Shown here: positions 46,381 through 59,037 of the stretch, one piece after another | How positions within the stretch are numbered: position 1 is the first letter of the stretch | Layout of the letters: every line of letters starts with the position of its first letter | Source: Chrysomallon squamiferum | Lineage: Eukaryota; Mollusca; Gastropoda; Neomphalida; Peltospiridae | Assembly (NCBI GenBank): GCA_012295275.1 | Contig: CM022676.1 | Coordinates: 8,006,736 to 8,070,735, forward strand | Length of the DNA stretch: 64,000 bases | Direction of reading: 5' to 3' | Translations under genes and position numbers: made by a program | The notes under the pieces: generated by a model | What the model saw: only the letters and a program-made list of their open reading frames with translations | What the model was told of the DNA's origin: nothing | Database searches by the model: none

Positions 46381-48895
46381 TAATAATAAACGTCGACAAT
46401 AAAGCAGTAGTTCCAAACCTCCTCTTCTCCTCAGATAATTTAATGACCCCCACACAGGACAATTAAAGTCAATTTCTGAAAACGTCGAGAAAAAAGCAGC
46501 AGTTCCCAATCTCCATACCCTATCTCATCTCCTCAAAGATTTCACTGCTTCCTTCTACTCCAATTACTGAAGTCAAAAATATATTCTAGACCCATATGAC
46601 CTTGTTCATTAACAAAATTATGCGATTAAATAATTAACTCATTTGATACCCCATGATCTTGTGGCCATGGTACTTGATGTAGGAAGATTTGTTATTACAT
46701 AGCATTAAACATTCCCTTGATGTACTGTGTTCGCCATACATTGTGAAATAATGCTATAAACAGAAACACTCATGAAATCTGAAGTACTTCATCGTTCAAA
46801 TGGAGAATAATGTATCTCACGTTACATGTTTTTCTTGTGCATATAATGTAAACAGTTATTCTTTAACTAATTACTTACCATGATGACAGTTTCCTAAGTG
46901 GTCAGCATGATGACAGTGGTACCCATCACAACATGGCCTATCAGCTGGACACGAGTCAGGGTCATCAAAACAAGTGGGTGTCTCTCTCTTAACTTTAACT
47001 GAGAAGGGAAAAAAAATGATAGTAATAAAATTTAAGAAATGGCATCTGCAAATACTATAAAGTTGTAGTTCCCAGTCTTTATAAGGTCCATACTCCAGCC
47101 TTTCTCCTGTAAGATTTTAATGCCCACCCCTCCGCCGCAGGATATAAAAGCCAACCAATTTCTGAAAACGTCGAGAATAAAGCAGCAGTTCCCAGATCGT
47201 ACAGTATAGAGATTAATGTATCTGAAGTACTCGATAGTTCACTTTACAGATTAATGTATGCGAAATTAAGTGGTTTTCTTTTCCATATAATGCAAACAAT
47301 TATTCCTTAGCGTAAGGAAAACTAATTACTTACCATGATGACAGTTTCCTAAGTGGTCAGCATGATGACAGTGGTTCCCATCACAACATGGCCTATCAGC
47401 TGGACACGAGTCAGGGTCATCAAAACAAGTAGGTGTCTCTCTCTTCACTTTAACTGAGAAGAAAAGACAGTGATAGTAATAAAATGTTCAAAAGTGGTAC
47501 CTGCAAAAACTACAAAATTATAGTTCCCAGTCATAATAGGATCAAAGCACCAGCCTTTCTCCTCAAAGATTTTAATGCCCCACCCATTCCCGTGGATAAA
47601 TAACCCTACCAATTTCTGAAAACATCGAGATTAAAGCAGTAGTTGTAACCTCCATACACTATCTCATCTCCTTAAAAATGTTATGTGTTGAGGACATGTT
47701 CTGGACCTATATGGCCGTGTTCATTAACACAATTGTGTGATAAAATAGGTCACGTTTAATTAAGTAATTAACTTATATGGTATGCCAGGATTTTTAAGCT
47801 ATCTACAGTACTTGATGTAGAGAGATTTGTTCTTATTACATCACATTAAAAATTCAATTTATGTATGGCGTCCGTCACAGATTTTCAAATCCTGCTATAA
47901 TCAGAAATACTCATTAAATCTGAAGTACTCTATGGTTCAGTATGGACATTAATGTATCTGAAGTTACGTGTGTTTATTTAACATACAATGTAAACAATTG
48001 TTCTTTAACTTAAGGAAAACTAACAACTTACCATGATGACAGTTTCCTAAGTGGTCAGCATGGTGACAATGGTACCCATCACAACATGGCCTATCAGCTG
48101 GACACGAGTTAGGATCATCATAACAAGTGGGTGTCTCTTTCTTCGCGTGAACTGAGAAGAAAAAATATAATAATAATAATAAACGTCGACAATAAAGCAG
48201 TAGTTCCAAACCTCCTCTTCTCCTCAGATAATTTAATGACCCCCCATACAGGACATTAAAGTCAACCAATTTCTGAAAACGTCGAGAATAAAGCAGCAGT
48301 TCCCAAATCGTACAGTATAGAGATTAATGTATCTGAAGTACTCGATAGTTCACTTTACAGATTAATGTATGCGAAATGTAAGGAAAACTAATTCCTTACC
48401 ATGATGACAGTTTCCTAAGTGGTCAGCATGATGACAATGGTTCCCATCACAACATGGCCTATCAGCTGGACACGAGTCAGGGTCATCAAAACAAGTGGGT
48501 GTCTCTCTCTTCACTTTAACTGAGAAGAAAAGACAATGATAGTAATAAAATGTTAAAAAGTGGTATCTGCAAAAACTACAAAATTATAGTTCCCAGTCAT
48601 AATAGGATCAAAGCACCAGCCTTTCTCCTCAAAGATTTTAATGCCCAACCCATTCCCCTGGATATATAACCCTACATTGTTCGCCATACCATGTGAAATC
48701 CTGCTGTAAACAGAAATGCTCATGAAAACTAATAACGTACCATGATGACAGTTTCCTAAGTGGTCAGCATGATGACAATGGTACCCATCACAACATGGCC
48801 TATCAGCTGGACACGAGTTAGGATCATCATAACAAGTGGGTGTCTCTTTCTTGGCGTGAACTGAGAAGAAAAAATACAATAACAATAACAATAAC

Positions 48896-48946
<51 letters not shown>

Positions 48947-50518
48947 CGTCGAGAAAAAAGCAGCAGTTCCCAATCTCCATACCCTATCTCATCTCCTCAA
49001 AGATTTCACTGCTTCCTTCTACTCCAATTACTGAAGTCAAAAATATGTTCTAGACCCATATGACCTTGTTCATTAACAAAATTATGCGATTAAATAATTA
49101 ACTCATTTGATACGCCATGATCTTGTGGCCATCTACGGTACTTGGTGTAGGAAGATTTATTACATCGCATTAAACATTCCCTTGATGTACTGTGTTCGCC
49201 ATACATTGTGAAATAATGCTGTAAACAGAAACATTCATGACATCTCAAGTACGCCATCGTTCAGTATGGAAAATAATGTATCTGAAGTTACGTGTTTTTC
49301 TTGTGCGTATATTGTAAACAGTTATTCATTAACTAATTACTTACCATGATGACAGTTTCCTAAATGGTCAGCATGATGACAGTGGTACCCATCACAACAT
49401 GGCCTATCAGCTGGACACGAGTCAGGGTCATCAAAACAAGTGGGTGTCTCTCTCTTAACTTTAACTGAGAAGGAAAAAAAATGATAGTAATAGAATTTAA
49501 GAAATGGCATCTGCAAATACTATAAAGTTGTAGTTCCCAGTCTTTATAAGGTCCATACTCCAGCCTTTCTCCTGTAAGATTTTAATGGCCCACCCCTCCC
49601 CAGCAGGACATAAAAGCCAACCAGTCTCTGAAAACGTCGAGAATAAAGCAGAAGTTCCCAGATCGTACAGTATTGAGATTAATGTATCTGAAGTACTCGA
49701 TAGTTCACTTTACAGATTAATGTATGCGAAATGTAAGGAAAACTAATTCCTTACCATGATGACAGTTTCCTAAGTGGTCAGCATGATGACAATGGTTCCC
49801 ATCACAACATGGCCTATCAGCTGGACACGAGTCAGGGTCATCAAAACAAGTGGGTGTCTCTCTCTTCACGGGAACTGAGAAGAAAAAAAAATGAAATAAA
49901 ATAAAATTAAAAAATGGCATCTGCAAAAACTATAAAGTTGTAGTTCGCAGTCTTTATAATGTCCATGCTCCAGCCTTTCTCTTGTAAGATTTTAATGCCC
50001 ACCCCTCCCCCGCAGGATATAAAAGGCAACCAATTTCTGAAAACGTCGAGAATAAAGCAGCAGTTCCCAATCTCCATACCCTATCTCATCTCCTCGGTGA
50101 TGCTACTGTCCCCTCCCCGAACCAATTTCTGAAATGTAGAGAACATGAACTAGACCCATATGACTAACTCAGTTAAATGTAGCTGAGCACTCGGTCGTTC
50201 AGTATGGAGATTAATGTACCTGAAGTTACGTGTTTTTCTTTTTCATATAATGTAATCAATTATTCCTTGACTAATTATTTACCATGATGACAGTTTCCTA
50301 AGTGGTCAGCATGATGACAGTGGTACCCGTCACAACATGGCCTATCAGGTGGACACGAGTCAGGGTCATCGAAGCAAGTTGCAGCAGCTATAAAAACAAA
50401 ACTAAATATTATTAAAACAAAAGTAGTATTAATTTAGTTAATGTTCGTCAAATATCGTTAGTTTTCGTAAAATATCAAGAGGAAAAAACGCTAAATGAAA
50501 TTAATGTAATAAACAAAT

Positions 50519-50560
<42 letters not shown>

Positions 50561-50703
50561 CTTAATAACAGAAAAATATTAGAACTGAAAAAAAAAAAAA
50601 AAAAAAAATAAATAAAATGAAATGAAATGAAATGAAATAAAATAAAGTAAAATAAATAGGTACCACAGCAAATTGTAGCGGCAAAAAGTAACAAAAATTT
50701 CAT
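45807..50703 (-). CDS. Secreted protein of ten tandem six-Cys His-rich modules (about 419 aa)
   Basis: Exon 1, 50703-50664, encodes a signal peptide (MKFLLLFAATICCG). Ten module exons follow: 50387-50283, 49874-49755, 49464-49345, 48860-48741, 48519-48400, 48151-48032, 47453-47334, 46998-46879, 46302-46183, 45961-45807. All junctions are phase 1; eight exons are exactly 120 bp; the total is 1260 nt. Each module has the pattern C-x6-C-x5-CC-x4-C-x8-C, for example CFDDPDSCPADRPCC and DGYHCHHADHLGNCHH. That cysteine order and spacing fits an inhibitor cystine knot (knottin) fold, and five or six histidines per module could bind metal. The function is not known to me: defence, matrix and protease-inhibitor roles are all possible. 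The last exon ends HHHVSLFLKLFNK and a stop, with AATAAA overlapping. Confidence 0.75.
46183..46302 (-). CDS. Cys-rich module 9
   Basis: 120 bp; linker VHAKKETPT; CYDDPNSC; YHCHH. Confidence 0.75.
46879..46998 (-). CDS. Cys-rich module 8
   Basis: 120 bp; linker VKVKRETPT; YHCHH. Confidence 0.75.
47334..47453 (-). CDS. Cys-rich module 7
   Basis: 120 bp; linker VKVKRETPT; NHCHH. Confidence 0.75.
48032..48151 (-). CDS. Cys-rich module 6
   Basis: 120 bp; linker VHAKKETPT; CYDDPNSC; YHCHH. This exon is the extra one between the two four-exon blocks. Confidence 0.75.
48400..48519 (-). CDS. Cys-rich module 5
   Basis: 120 bp; linker VKVKRETPT; NHCHH. Confidence 0.75.
48741..48860 (-). CDS. Cys-rich module 4
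   Basis: 120 bp; linker VHAKKETPT; CYDDPNSC variant; YHCHH. Confidence 0.75.
49345..49464 (-). CDS. Cys-rich module 3
   Basis: 120 bp; linker VKVKRETPT; YHCHH variant. Confidence 0.75.
49755..49874 (-). CDS. Cys-rich module 2
   Basis: 120 bp; linker VPVKRETPT; NHCHH variant (Asn for Tyr). Confidence 0.75.
50283..50387 (-). CDS. Cys-rich module 1
   Basis: 105 bp; AAATCFDDPDSCPPDRPCC, then DGYHCHH. It lacks the KRETPT linker of the later modules and has PP in place of PA. Confidence 0.75.
50664..50703 (-). CDS. Cys-rich gene exon 1: signal peptide
   Basis: ATG at 50703-50701; short hydrophobic leader; donor TGTG|GTACCT, phase 1. Confidence 0.75.
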
Positions 50704-50758
50704 CGTGATCGTTTCAAGAGAACAACCAAATTATGGTGTTCGTACGGAAAGTAAACGT

Positions 50759-50768
50759 CCTTTTATAC
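50759..50768 (-). promoter_or_regulatory. TATA box of the Cys-rich gene
   Basis: GGTATAAAAGG on the minus strand, TATAAAA at 50767-50761, about 58 bases before the ATG. This leaves room for a start site about 30 bases downstream and a short 5' leader. Confidence 0.6.
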
Positions 50769-50889
50769 CAAATTTACGGTAGGAGTGACTGTATTAGGTG
50801 ATAACGACATCTGCTTATCTCGTCTGTTGCGTTCATGATTACGTTTTTCAGGCCTTATCATTCCTCAAGTGACGTACATCACAAAATCA

Positions 50890-51990
50890 GCATTTTTTTT
50901 CTTTTTTTTTTTTTTCATTAGTCCGTATTTTGTTATTTGTTTTATTTTTTAACATTGAATTTTTTCTAAAACTGCAAAAAATACGTTTTTGGCTCTGAAC
51001 TGTAATTTGATTTTTGATATTAATAATAATGATAAAAATAATAATAGTGGGGATAATGACAATGTTTAAGATGATAATAAATAAATAAATAAATAAATAA
51101 ATAGCGAAACGATTCTTTTTGATTACCATTGCTTTGTGCGAATTAAATTAGGTGTTTTTTATTTTTTATTTTTTATTAATTTTTTTAATTATTTTTAACT
51201 ACTCTGTATTATAAAGAGTTATTTAATAATATATAAACATTAAATAATAATAATAATAATAATAATAATTTTGTCTGAAAGTAGGCTGTGGGAAATAAGT
51301 TATAAGGTGCCCTATGTTAAAGGAGGAGTAACAACTTACAGCGAATTATAAATGGAGGGTAAGTTACTTTTTGTAGTTGATTATTCTACTTTATCTTAAC
51401 TTATTGTTACAGATGCGATAATTCAAAGCAATTATTTCATAATATTTTATCTATAATCGTAGAAAAACTTGTCAAATTATTTAAGATTAGTTAATATTAT
51501 TATTGGCCTTTTTTTAATTTAATGTTCCTGAACGCTGAAATGTTAATGACGTCATGCAAAGAGAACCTGCCGATTTCGAAGTACAAATTTTCGGAATATA
51601 TGACCTCGACAACATAAATTAACACCATGTTAGTATAATATAAACAACAACAACAACAAAAGTGATAATACGCTATGGAATTTACCATTCTTTGGCGCAT
51701 AATACCTACATTTATTAATTAATATGAATATGGATGAAAGTGGCTACAAATGGCGCCATGTTTTTTGTGGTTTTCTGAGGGGGGGGCGGAGGATTTGAAC
51801 TTTTCAGTTGTTCTCTTTTTGTGGGCTTTTTTTCGACAATCGTAATAATCAGTATATAGCTATATATTTAAACAAAACTAGAGTAATACCGTAGACAATT
51901 ATTTCAACTCTAAATAATGTATTTTAGTTGTTGTTGTTGTTGTTGTTTCGTTGTTATTATTATTATTATTTAATTTTAATTTTAATTTTA
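50890..51990. other. Intergenic; no gene
   Basis: AT-rich spacer between the divergent Cys-rich gene and the secreted Ig gene. It contains poly-T runs, (TAAA)n near 51080, (TAA)n near 51245 and (TTTAA)n just before 52000. Confidence 0.5.
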
Positions 51991-52010
51991 ATTTTAATTT
52001 TGCAGTAACC

Positions 52011-52379
52011 ATGCCTGGGATGCAGCTTACTAAATTGATACTTATTTTCTTACTGACTACTGTCAGTTTAATCCAAGGTATTTTAGTTTTATTTTAATAT
52101 GGACTATATCTGCCAGAATAAAAACAAAATGAAAATTAATATCTCCAGCATGATCAGTAAAGAACATTATAAATGAAGTATGTTTTCTTCACAAATGTGT
52201 GTGTGTCGTGGATAATGTACATCTGTTCATGCATTTGTGACAAGATTGATAATATACAGTTTATGAATAAATATTCCTGATTTCTAATTCTTAGCCTATT
52301 TTTCTGATATAACTTGTTATTTTTGTTATTATTGTATCATTATTGTTTAGAATGTTTTTACTACTACTACTACTACTAC

Positions 52380-52410
<31 letters not shown>

Positions 52411-53163
52411 TTGTTTTTATTGTTATTATAATTATGATTATAGTTGTTAATACGATTATTGCATTAATACAATTATAATTTCTTTTTGTATGCTGTTATT
52501 GTTATTATTGTAATTATTATTATTATAAAATTATAGTTTTTCGTATTTTTTTTATTGTTGTTGATTCAAAATTATTAATGCCGCAGTTATTATAACAAAA
52601 TATTTATTTGTATCGCTTTAAAAAAATGTTAATATTTCTGCACATAGAAAATTACACCAACATTTTATTTTATTTTTTTTCATGATTTTTTTTTTTTTAT
52701 TATTATTATTACTTTTTAAAAATATATAATTATGGGCTTCAGATAAGCCTCTCCTGAGTAATAGAAAAGAAACACCTTATTCTTCTCAGGTCAAACTCTA
52801 GAGTTATCTGGGTCTTCAAACCTGGCTAAACTAAACCATTCATTCACTCTAACATGCACAGTGAACGAGGCAGTCGAACTTGAAGACAAAATTGTTTTTC
52901 ACCACAAAACAAATCTCAAATTTGCTGTCATTTATCAAGATCTGTTTCGATGCTTTCTCCTAAGTCCTCCTCCATTTGGCTACAAATTTTCATGTGGCCA
53001 GGACAATTTCTACAGGAGCACAAATACAAAGGTGTACAAGATGACAATTGAGAGAGTGCAGTTGAGAGATGCGACAAAATGGTGGTGTGTCCTGGACAAA
53101 GCACAGAGAGCCAGCAACAGTTTGAAACTCAATATAGAGTACTTTGGTAACTAATTTTATTTT

Positions 53164-53201
<38 letters not shown>

Positions 53202-53934
53202 CTGAGGTTATATGAAGTAGTAGGAAATGATTCTATTTAAAATCATGCAGTTCCCATAAAATTTGTTTTTCAAAAGATAAACAGTAAACAAAACAAATAA
53301 CTAAAGAAATAACTAGGTAAATAAATAAGTAAATAAAGAAATAAATAAAACACAGATTAGAAATATTTCAAATTATGTTATTTTTAGAGCATCTGTAGTT
53401 ACTTCAATGTACATATTACAATTTGATAAAAATTCCTTACAAAAATTCATGTTAATAATCTTGTAACTTTTCAAGCTGAATTATCCAACTCCTTATTTGT
53501 AGAACCAAGATGTTTAGAGAATGACATAGTGTGAGATCACAAACTTAAATTAATTAGTAAAAAGTCTCAGTTACGGAAGTAAGAGTGGTATGATATTCAT
53601 AAAAGAGTGAATATGAGTATTATAGAAAATTATTACTGAGACTTAAAAAACAAAAACAAATTTAATAAATAAGAAATCTCAGAAGTCAACATTAAAAAGA
53701 TAATAATAATAATAATAATAATAAATTAAAAGATAAATAAATAAATGTGTGTGTCTGTCTGTCTGTCACTGTCAACTAAGATGGAAATGAATAAATTGTA
53801 GGTATTGGAAACCACGTTATTTGAGTTTATTCAGAAAGTACTTTAAACCTTCTTAATATTGAGCTGTTTGCAATAATAAATATTTTCTCTCAGATGATTA
53901 CGAAATGAACAACGACTTGTTTGGCAGAGATTAA
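52011..53934 (+). CDS. Secreted single-Ig protein (about 154 aa)
   Basis: Exons 52011-52077 (MPGMQLTKLILIFLLTTVSL, signal peptide), 52790-53146 (Ig, 357 bp), 53894-53934 (DDYEMNNDLFGRD and a stop). Phases are all 1 and the total is 465 nt. The Ig has FTLTCTVNEAV, MTIERVQLRDATKWWCVLD and two middle Cys (FRCF, FSCGQ), echoing the four-Cys V-like domains of the receptor cluster, but the C-strand Trp is not obvious. No membrane segment was seen, so it is probably secreted. The short last exon has one tyrosine (DDYEM). Confidence 0.7.
53160..53880. other. Intron of the secreted Ig gene
   Basis: (CA)n at 53166-53199, (TAA)n near 53702-53724, otherwise AT-rich with no open frame. Confidence 0.5.
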
Positions 53935-53939
53935 CATCA

Positions 53940-54123
53940 TCAGAATTAACTTCATCAGAATTAACATCATTTGAATTAACATTATCGCTTTCAAATGTTA
54001 CTGACCACTGGAACTGAGGATTAAAGATTATAAACCAGGAAATGAATGAGTTAATGGAACATTGTTATGGTATTGAATTGTTTTAGAATTTGATTCTTAA
54101 CTGTTTCAAAATCAGTGTCCTGC

Positions 54124-54164
<41 letters not shown>

Positions 54165-55345
54165 GCAGCTAACAAGTACATATGCTCCTTGTTTGTCCTG
54201 GTTTTATAGTAGAGCTAAGACATATTTTTGCAGTGATATATAGGTGTGTGTGTGTGTATATATATATACACATATACATAAACATTGCATGTTCTGTGGG
54301 GGGTTTTAACAGCTAAGAAGTACATATGCTCCATGTTTTTATTATTATTATTATTATTATTTTCATTTCTTTTCTCTTTTCGTTTTTTTTCATGTTTTTT
54401 ACTTCTATCAGAATTCAGAAAAACTAACTATAAATAATTTTCAGATTAAAAGTAAGGACACAAACAAAAAATATACATTTCTTAAAGGATATTTTTGATG
54501 ATAAGAAATAAGTTAAAGACATTTTACATTCTTCCAAGTTATTTATTTTCATAAATTGTTAATTATTTACTCAGGATTACTAATGTTTCTATGATTTTAT
54601 TTACCCGCATGTGACAAATATTGTTATTTTGTTAATTTTTAGTTCACTTTTCTTTTCTTTTTATTTGAAGTCCAATAATTTGTATGTTGTATATATGTAT
54701 TAGTGCTCCAATTCTGTTCTGTTATAACAAAACATTTTAGGTCAGAGTTGAGGTTGGACTATTCTTGGGGGTTTACTAAGATTAGTCTTAACTGATGGTC
54801 CAGTTCTGCTGTGTTGTAGCATTAGGTCAAATTCAGACAAATTTTACATGTGTACTGCAGTGTAATTGACTGTAACTGATGGAGAATTTCAGGAGGGAGT
54901 CTAGATGATAACAGGCCAGTTTGAACACTAGAATCCAACAGTGCTACAAATGAGCATCGCTAAATTCTACTTTAAACACTGGAGTTGTTCTGAGTCCAAA
55001 AGTCCATTCAGTTTTATTGTTATGTTCTAAACATCAGACAAGATGTCCTTAATGTTACAGTTTGCTCTTTCTACAGCCCCTTGTTTTGTGAATGCCTAGG
55101 TTTCCCATGGACCATCACTAATGCTGTCCACATTACCTTCATTTCAGTGATTATATATATTTTCTGAAAATATTCAGTAACCTATACACGTGTACATACA
55201 TTTCATAGTCAGGTTAATAAAACCTAATAGGGCATAACAATTATACATTTTTAATACTAATATAATTTCTATTGTTACTAGTATTGATGTAAGTATTTTA
55301 ACAAGAATAACAATTTTTTAATAAATATGTTAATGTGTAAAGCAT

Positions 55346-55423
<78 letters not shown>

Positions 55424-56475
55424 TTCATTTTTAAATAAATAATGTATAAGCCATCCATTTCCATTTGTTACTCCATACTGTTATTCTAATTGAATTTTTA
55501 TTTCTTCTGATAAATGCATTGTTTTTTCTCAGGTTATCTTTTCAGTAAGTTTAAAAAACTGTTTGTTCTGATAAGTTAATTTGAACAGACATTTGACGTT
55601 GAAGGAATTTGATACTGTTAACAGTTATAATTAATGTTGTTTAAATTAATAAATGTTTATTTAACATTCTTAATGTTATTTTATATAATTAATAGAAAAT
55701 GTATGGACAATCATTGTTATGTTTGTAGATTGTTTGTGCCCATCAAACACACTGAAAACTGGTTTGAGAGAGAGAGAGAGAGAGGTTAATGTCATTACTT
55801 TAATATTATTATTATTAGTATAATATGTTTGCTCATTTCACATATTTAAAATATTAGAAAAATTAAAATCACAATAAAAACAAAAATCCATCAATTTATT
55901 CATTCAGAAAGTTAGAGTTGGAAAACAGCGAAAGAGCACTATGGTTATTTGCAGATATATAATTACAGATGCATTCTAAAATAGAGGATATATAAAACAA
56001 AGGTAAAAACTAAATATATATAAACACATATATAAACAAATAAACCTATAATTTCACAAAGCCATCAAGTTCACAGTTTTACACATTACTGATTTAATAT
56101 ACATATCATGTGAGAAATCCATACAAAGATTATGCATAAAAACAACAATGTTTGAAAAGATAAAATAAAACATTAATATATATCTGTGTATGTGTGCATG
56201 TGTGTGTACATGTGTGTGTATACACACACACATACGCACATATAGATAGATTGTCATAGGGTATGCTGATGGAATGTTGTTCATATGAGTGTGAGTCTGA
56301 TATTTGTAGATACCTATGAATGATATTTGTACATACATATGAGTGTGCGGTCTAATGTATGTTCTTACATATCAGTGTGGTGTGCCTAATATATGTAAAT
56401 ACATATGAATGTATGCTTAATATTTCTATATACATGTGAATATTGTCTGTATGTTTTGGTGTCAACATACTAAAT
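53940..56475. other. Intergenic; no gene recognised
   Basis: AT-rich. A poly-T tract lies at 54128-54161, a long pure (CT)n at 55350-55418 and a short (GA)n near 55766. Open frames are short and without motifs. Confidence 0.55.
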
Positions 56476-56479
56476 TTTC

Positions 56480-56685
56480 CTAAGACAGTTTTTTGGTGAT
56501 GATGTTCTTGATCCTTGTTTGCTGAAATTGTGTAAACTCTCTATGAATGCTGAACATTCTCTGCTGATCTTTTAGTTTCACCAGTTCCTCTTGGTCGTAA
56601 ATTGATGTCAGCTTGCTGTTAAATTGTTTATCGCCATCAAGAGATCTGGAACCCACATCTCCGGAGTAAACCAGTATAACATCAC
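56480..56685 (-). CDS. Cytoplasmic domain exon, part 2, with stop
   Basis: Acceptor TTTTTTCCAG; DVILVYSGDVGSRSLDGDKQ, then a charged helical end IHREFTQFQQTRIKNIITKK and a stop at 56482-56480. Confidence 0.7.
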
Positions 56686-58954
56686 CTGGAAAAAATATCG
56701 AGAAAAAAAAAAACAAGTAGAAAATACCAAGAAAATTATACGAAATTGTGAAAAAAATATAGAGAAAAACAAATAAAATATTGTGAAAAAAAAATATAGA
56801 GATAAACAGACTGTCACTTCAATTATACAGAGAAAATACAGATAATAACCTGTAACAAGTAAAACAATTTATCGACAGAGACATTGCCAAAAAATAGGGG
56901 GGAAAAAATGGCAACATCTTTTCATACGACATCTGTATATATAAAAAAAACAACAGGCGAATGTGATAGTTTCGAGAAAAAGACGTATGAAAATTTAGAA
57001 AAAAATACCTAATAAAGCAATTTAGAACAAAATGAGTATAATAACTTAGAGAAAAAAAGACATTAAAATTTATAGGAAAGTGAGTATAATAATTTAGAGA
57101 AAAACCAATATAATAATTCAGAGAAAACCAATATCAGAACATGTTCAGGAATAAGGAACTTTATGCAAGAAAGAGGAGCTAATTATCGTGTGGTCCTGGG
57201 TTAGAACTGAACATACAGTATTCCCTCGCTATTCGCGGGGGTTACGTTCTTTACCCCCCCGCGAATAGCGAAAAACCGCGAATATTGGATGCAGTTTTAA
57301 AACGTCTATTATGAGATTATATACGGTACTAAATGCTTCCCAAATACTTTCTAAAGACACTCTTACTCATTAATACAGTAATAATGTAGTAATATTGCAT
57401 GCAGTTATGTATTTCACTAATGTAGTAATGATAATGTAAACACATTTTAATGTTGTACTGAAACAATATTTTAATCAGAAAGAAACGTAAGTGCAGGAGG
57501 ACAGTAACACCGCATAGCATAGTTACCCATACTGTATTACTATACCGTAAAGTCATTTTCTATGCGTACAACATATGTATTAGAATTGACAGAAAGTGGA
57601 ACAAATTTAAAGGCAAACAGACAGATAAATACAGTACGCACAGTTCAGGTAAAAATAATACAATTCAGTAATAATATGTAATTAAAAACATTAATACACG
57701 GTCACAAAAAATATGCGCTGTACATACAGTGTATGCATTTATAAAAAAATACGTACTGTATTGCAATAATAATTGAAAAAATTTGATATTGTTTGTGCTG
57801 TCACCAATAATGAATGATAATAAAATGATGATGAAATTTGCAGTGCCATACGATGATGATGATAACACTAATGTACAGTATGGCACAGCTTAGCTGCTGC
57901 TTTACAGCACTTTAGGTAATTATTCCTAGTCTTCAGGCACTTAAGTCTCTATGACCTACAAAAACCCGGTTTACCGAGCATTTGTTTTTATGACGTTATG
58001 ACGCTAGCGTGGTATACCAGCATACGATGCGATAGGGTTAAGAGCCTAACCCGCGAATATGCGGGGCCGCGAATGGGGAACCGCGAATAGGTGAGGGTAT
58101 ACTGTATTCAAATTGAAGAAACCTAGCGGTTCGTTGTGTGACTTATTTAAAAATCAAACAAGAAAGAAGTTTCACACCTCCGAGATTCCAGAGATGTCTG
58201 ACAGTCTTCACCTTCAAATCACCAGGTCCTTTGCGAGGATCCTCGAGAATTACATTTCTTTCGTTGAAATCCACGAACACCACGTAAACTTTGGTGCACG
58301 GTATTGACTCTAGGTCGCTATGGTAATGAACTGTGAAATGTACCATTTCCGGCGCATGCTCATCATCATTAAGGATATCTCGGATTCGCTGACGATGTTT
58401 CTCTTCAGTTTCAGCATGGAAGCCAACCACACATACCTTATTCTGACGCGGCCGCCATTTTGGTTTACGTGTCATTGAAGAATGTTCTGAAGTATCCTGT
58501 AAGTAGGGCAAAACGCACAAAAAAAAGAAAAGAAGAAGGAGAAGAAAGCAACTAGTACTACTAATAATAATTTAAAATAATAAACAACCAAAAGTAGTTT
58601 ACACTTGAAATATTTCTTAATACGTGTTTGACTTAATTAAAATAGAAGCCAAATTACTTGCATGTATTCAGAATACATTTAGATTAAGTTCTTTACACCT
58701 TAATTTGTTTCCCATTACCCACAAAACACATGCAAGTAGATTGTAAGTAAATTTACCACAGAAGACCGTTTTTCCTTCAAGATACTATACTTCGTTTCGT
58801 TTTTCAAAGTGACTGATTTCAAGAACCAGGAAATTCCGATCAACCAAACAAAAGCTATCACCACCAGTAGAGTATGTCCAGCTGAAATATATTCACCAGT
58901 AAAATTAAAAGTTAAACATCGCTCATACATGGACATTTATAACAGAGAGTCAGT

Positions 58955-59037
<83 letters not shown>

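Larger units (their letters stand above)
45961..49900 (-). repeat. Block duplication of four module exons
   Basis: Modules 7-10 (47453, 46998, 46302, 45961) match modules 2-5 (49874, 49464, 48860, 48519) at offsets of 2421, 2466, 2558 and 2558. Introns are also near-identical, e.g. CAGTCATAATAGGATCAAAG at about 46036, 47530 and 48595. Module 6 stands between the blocks. Confidence 0.75.
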
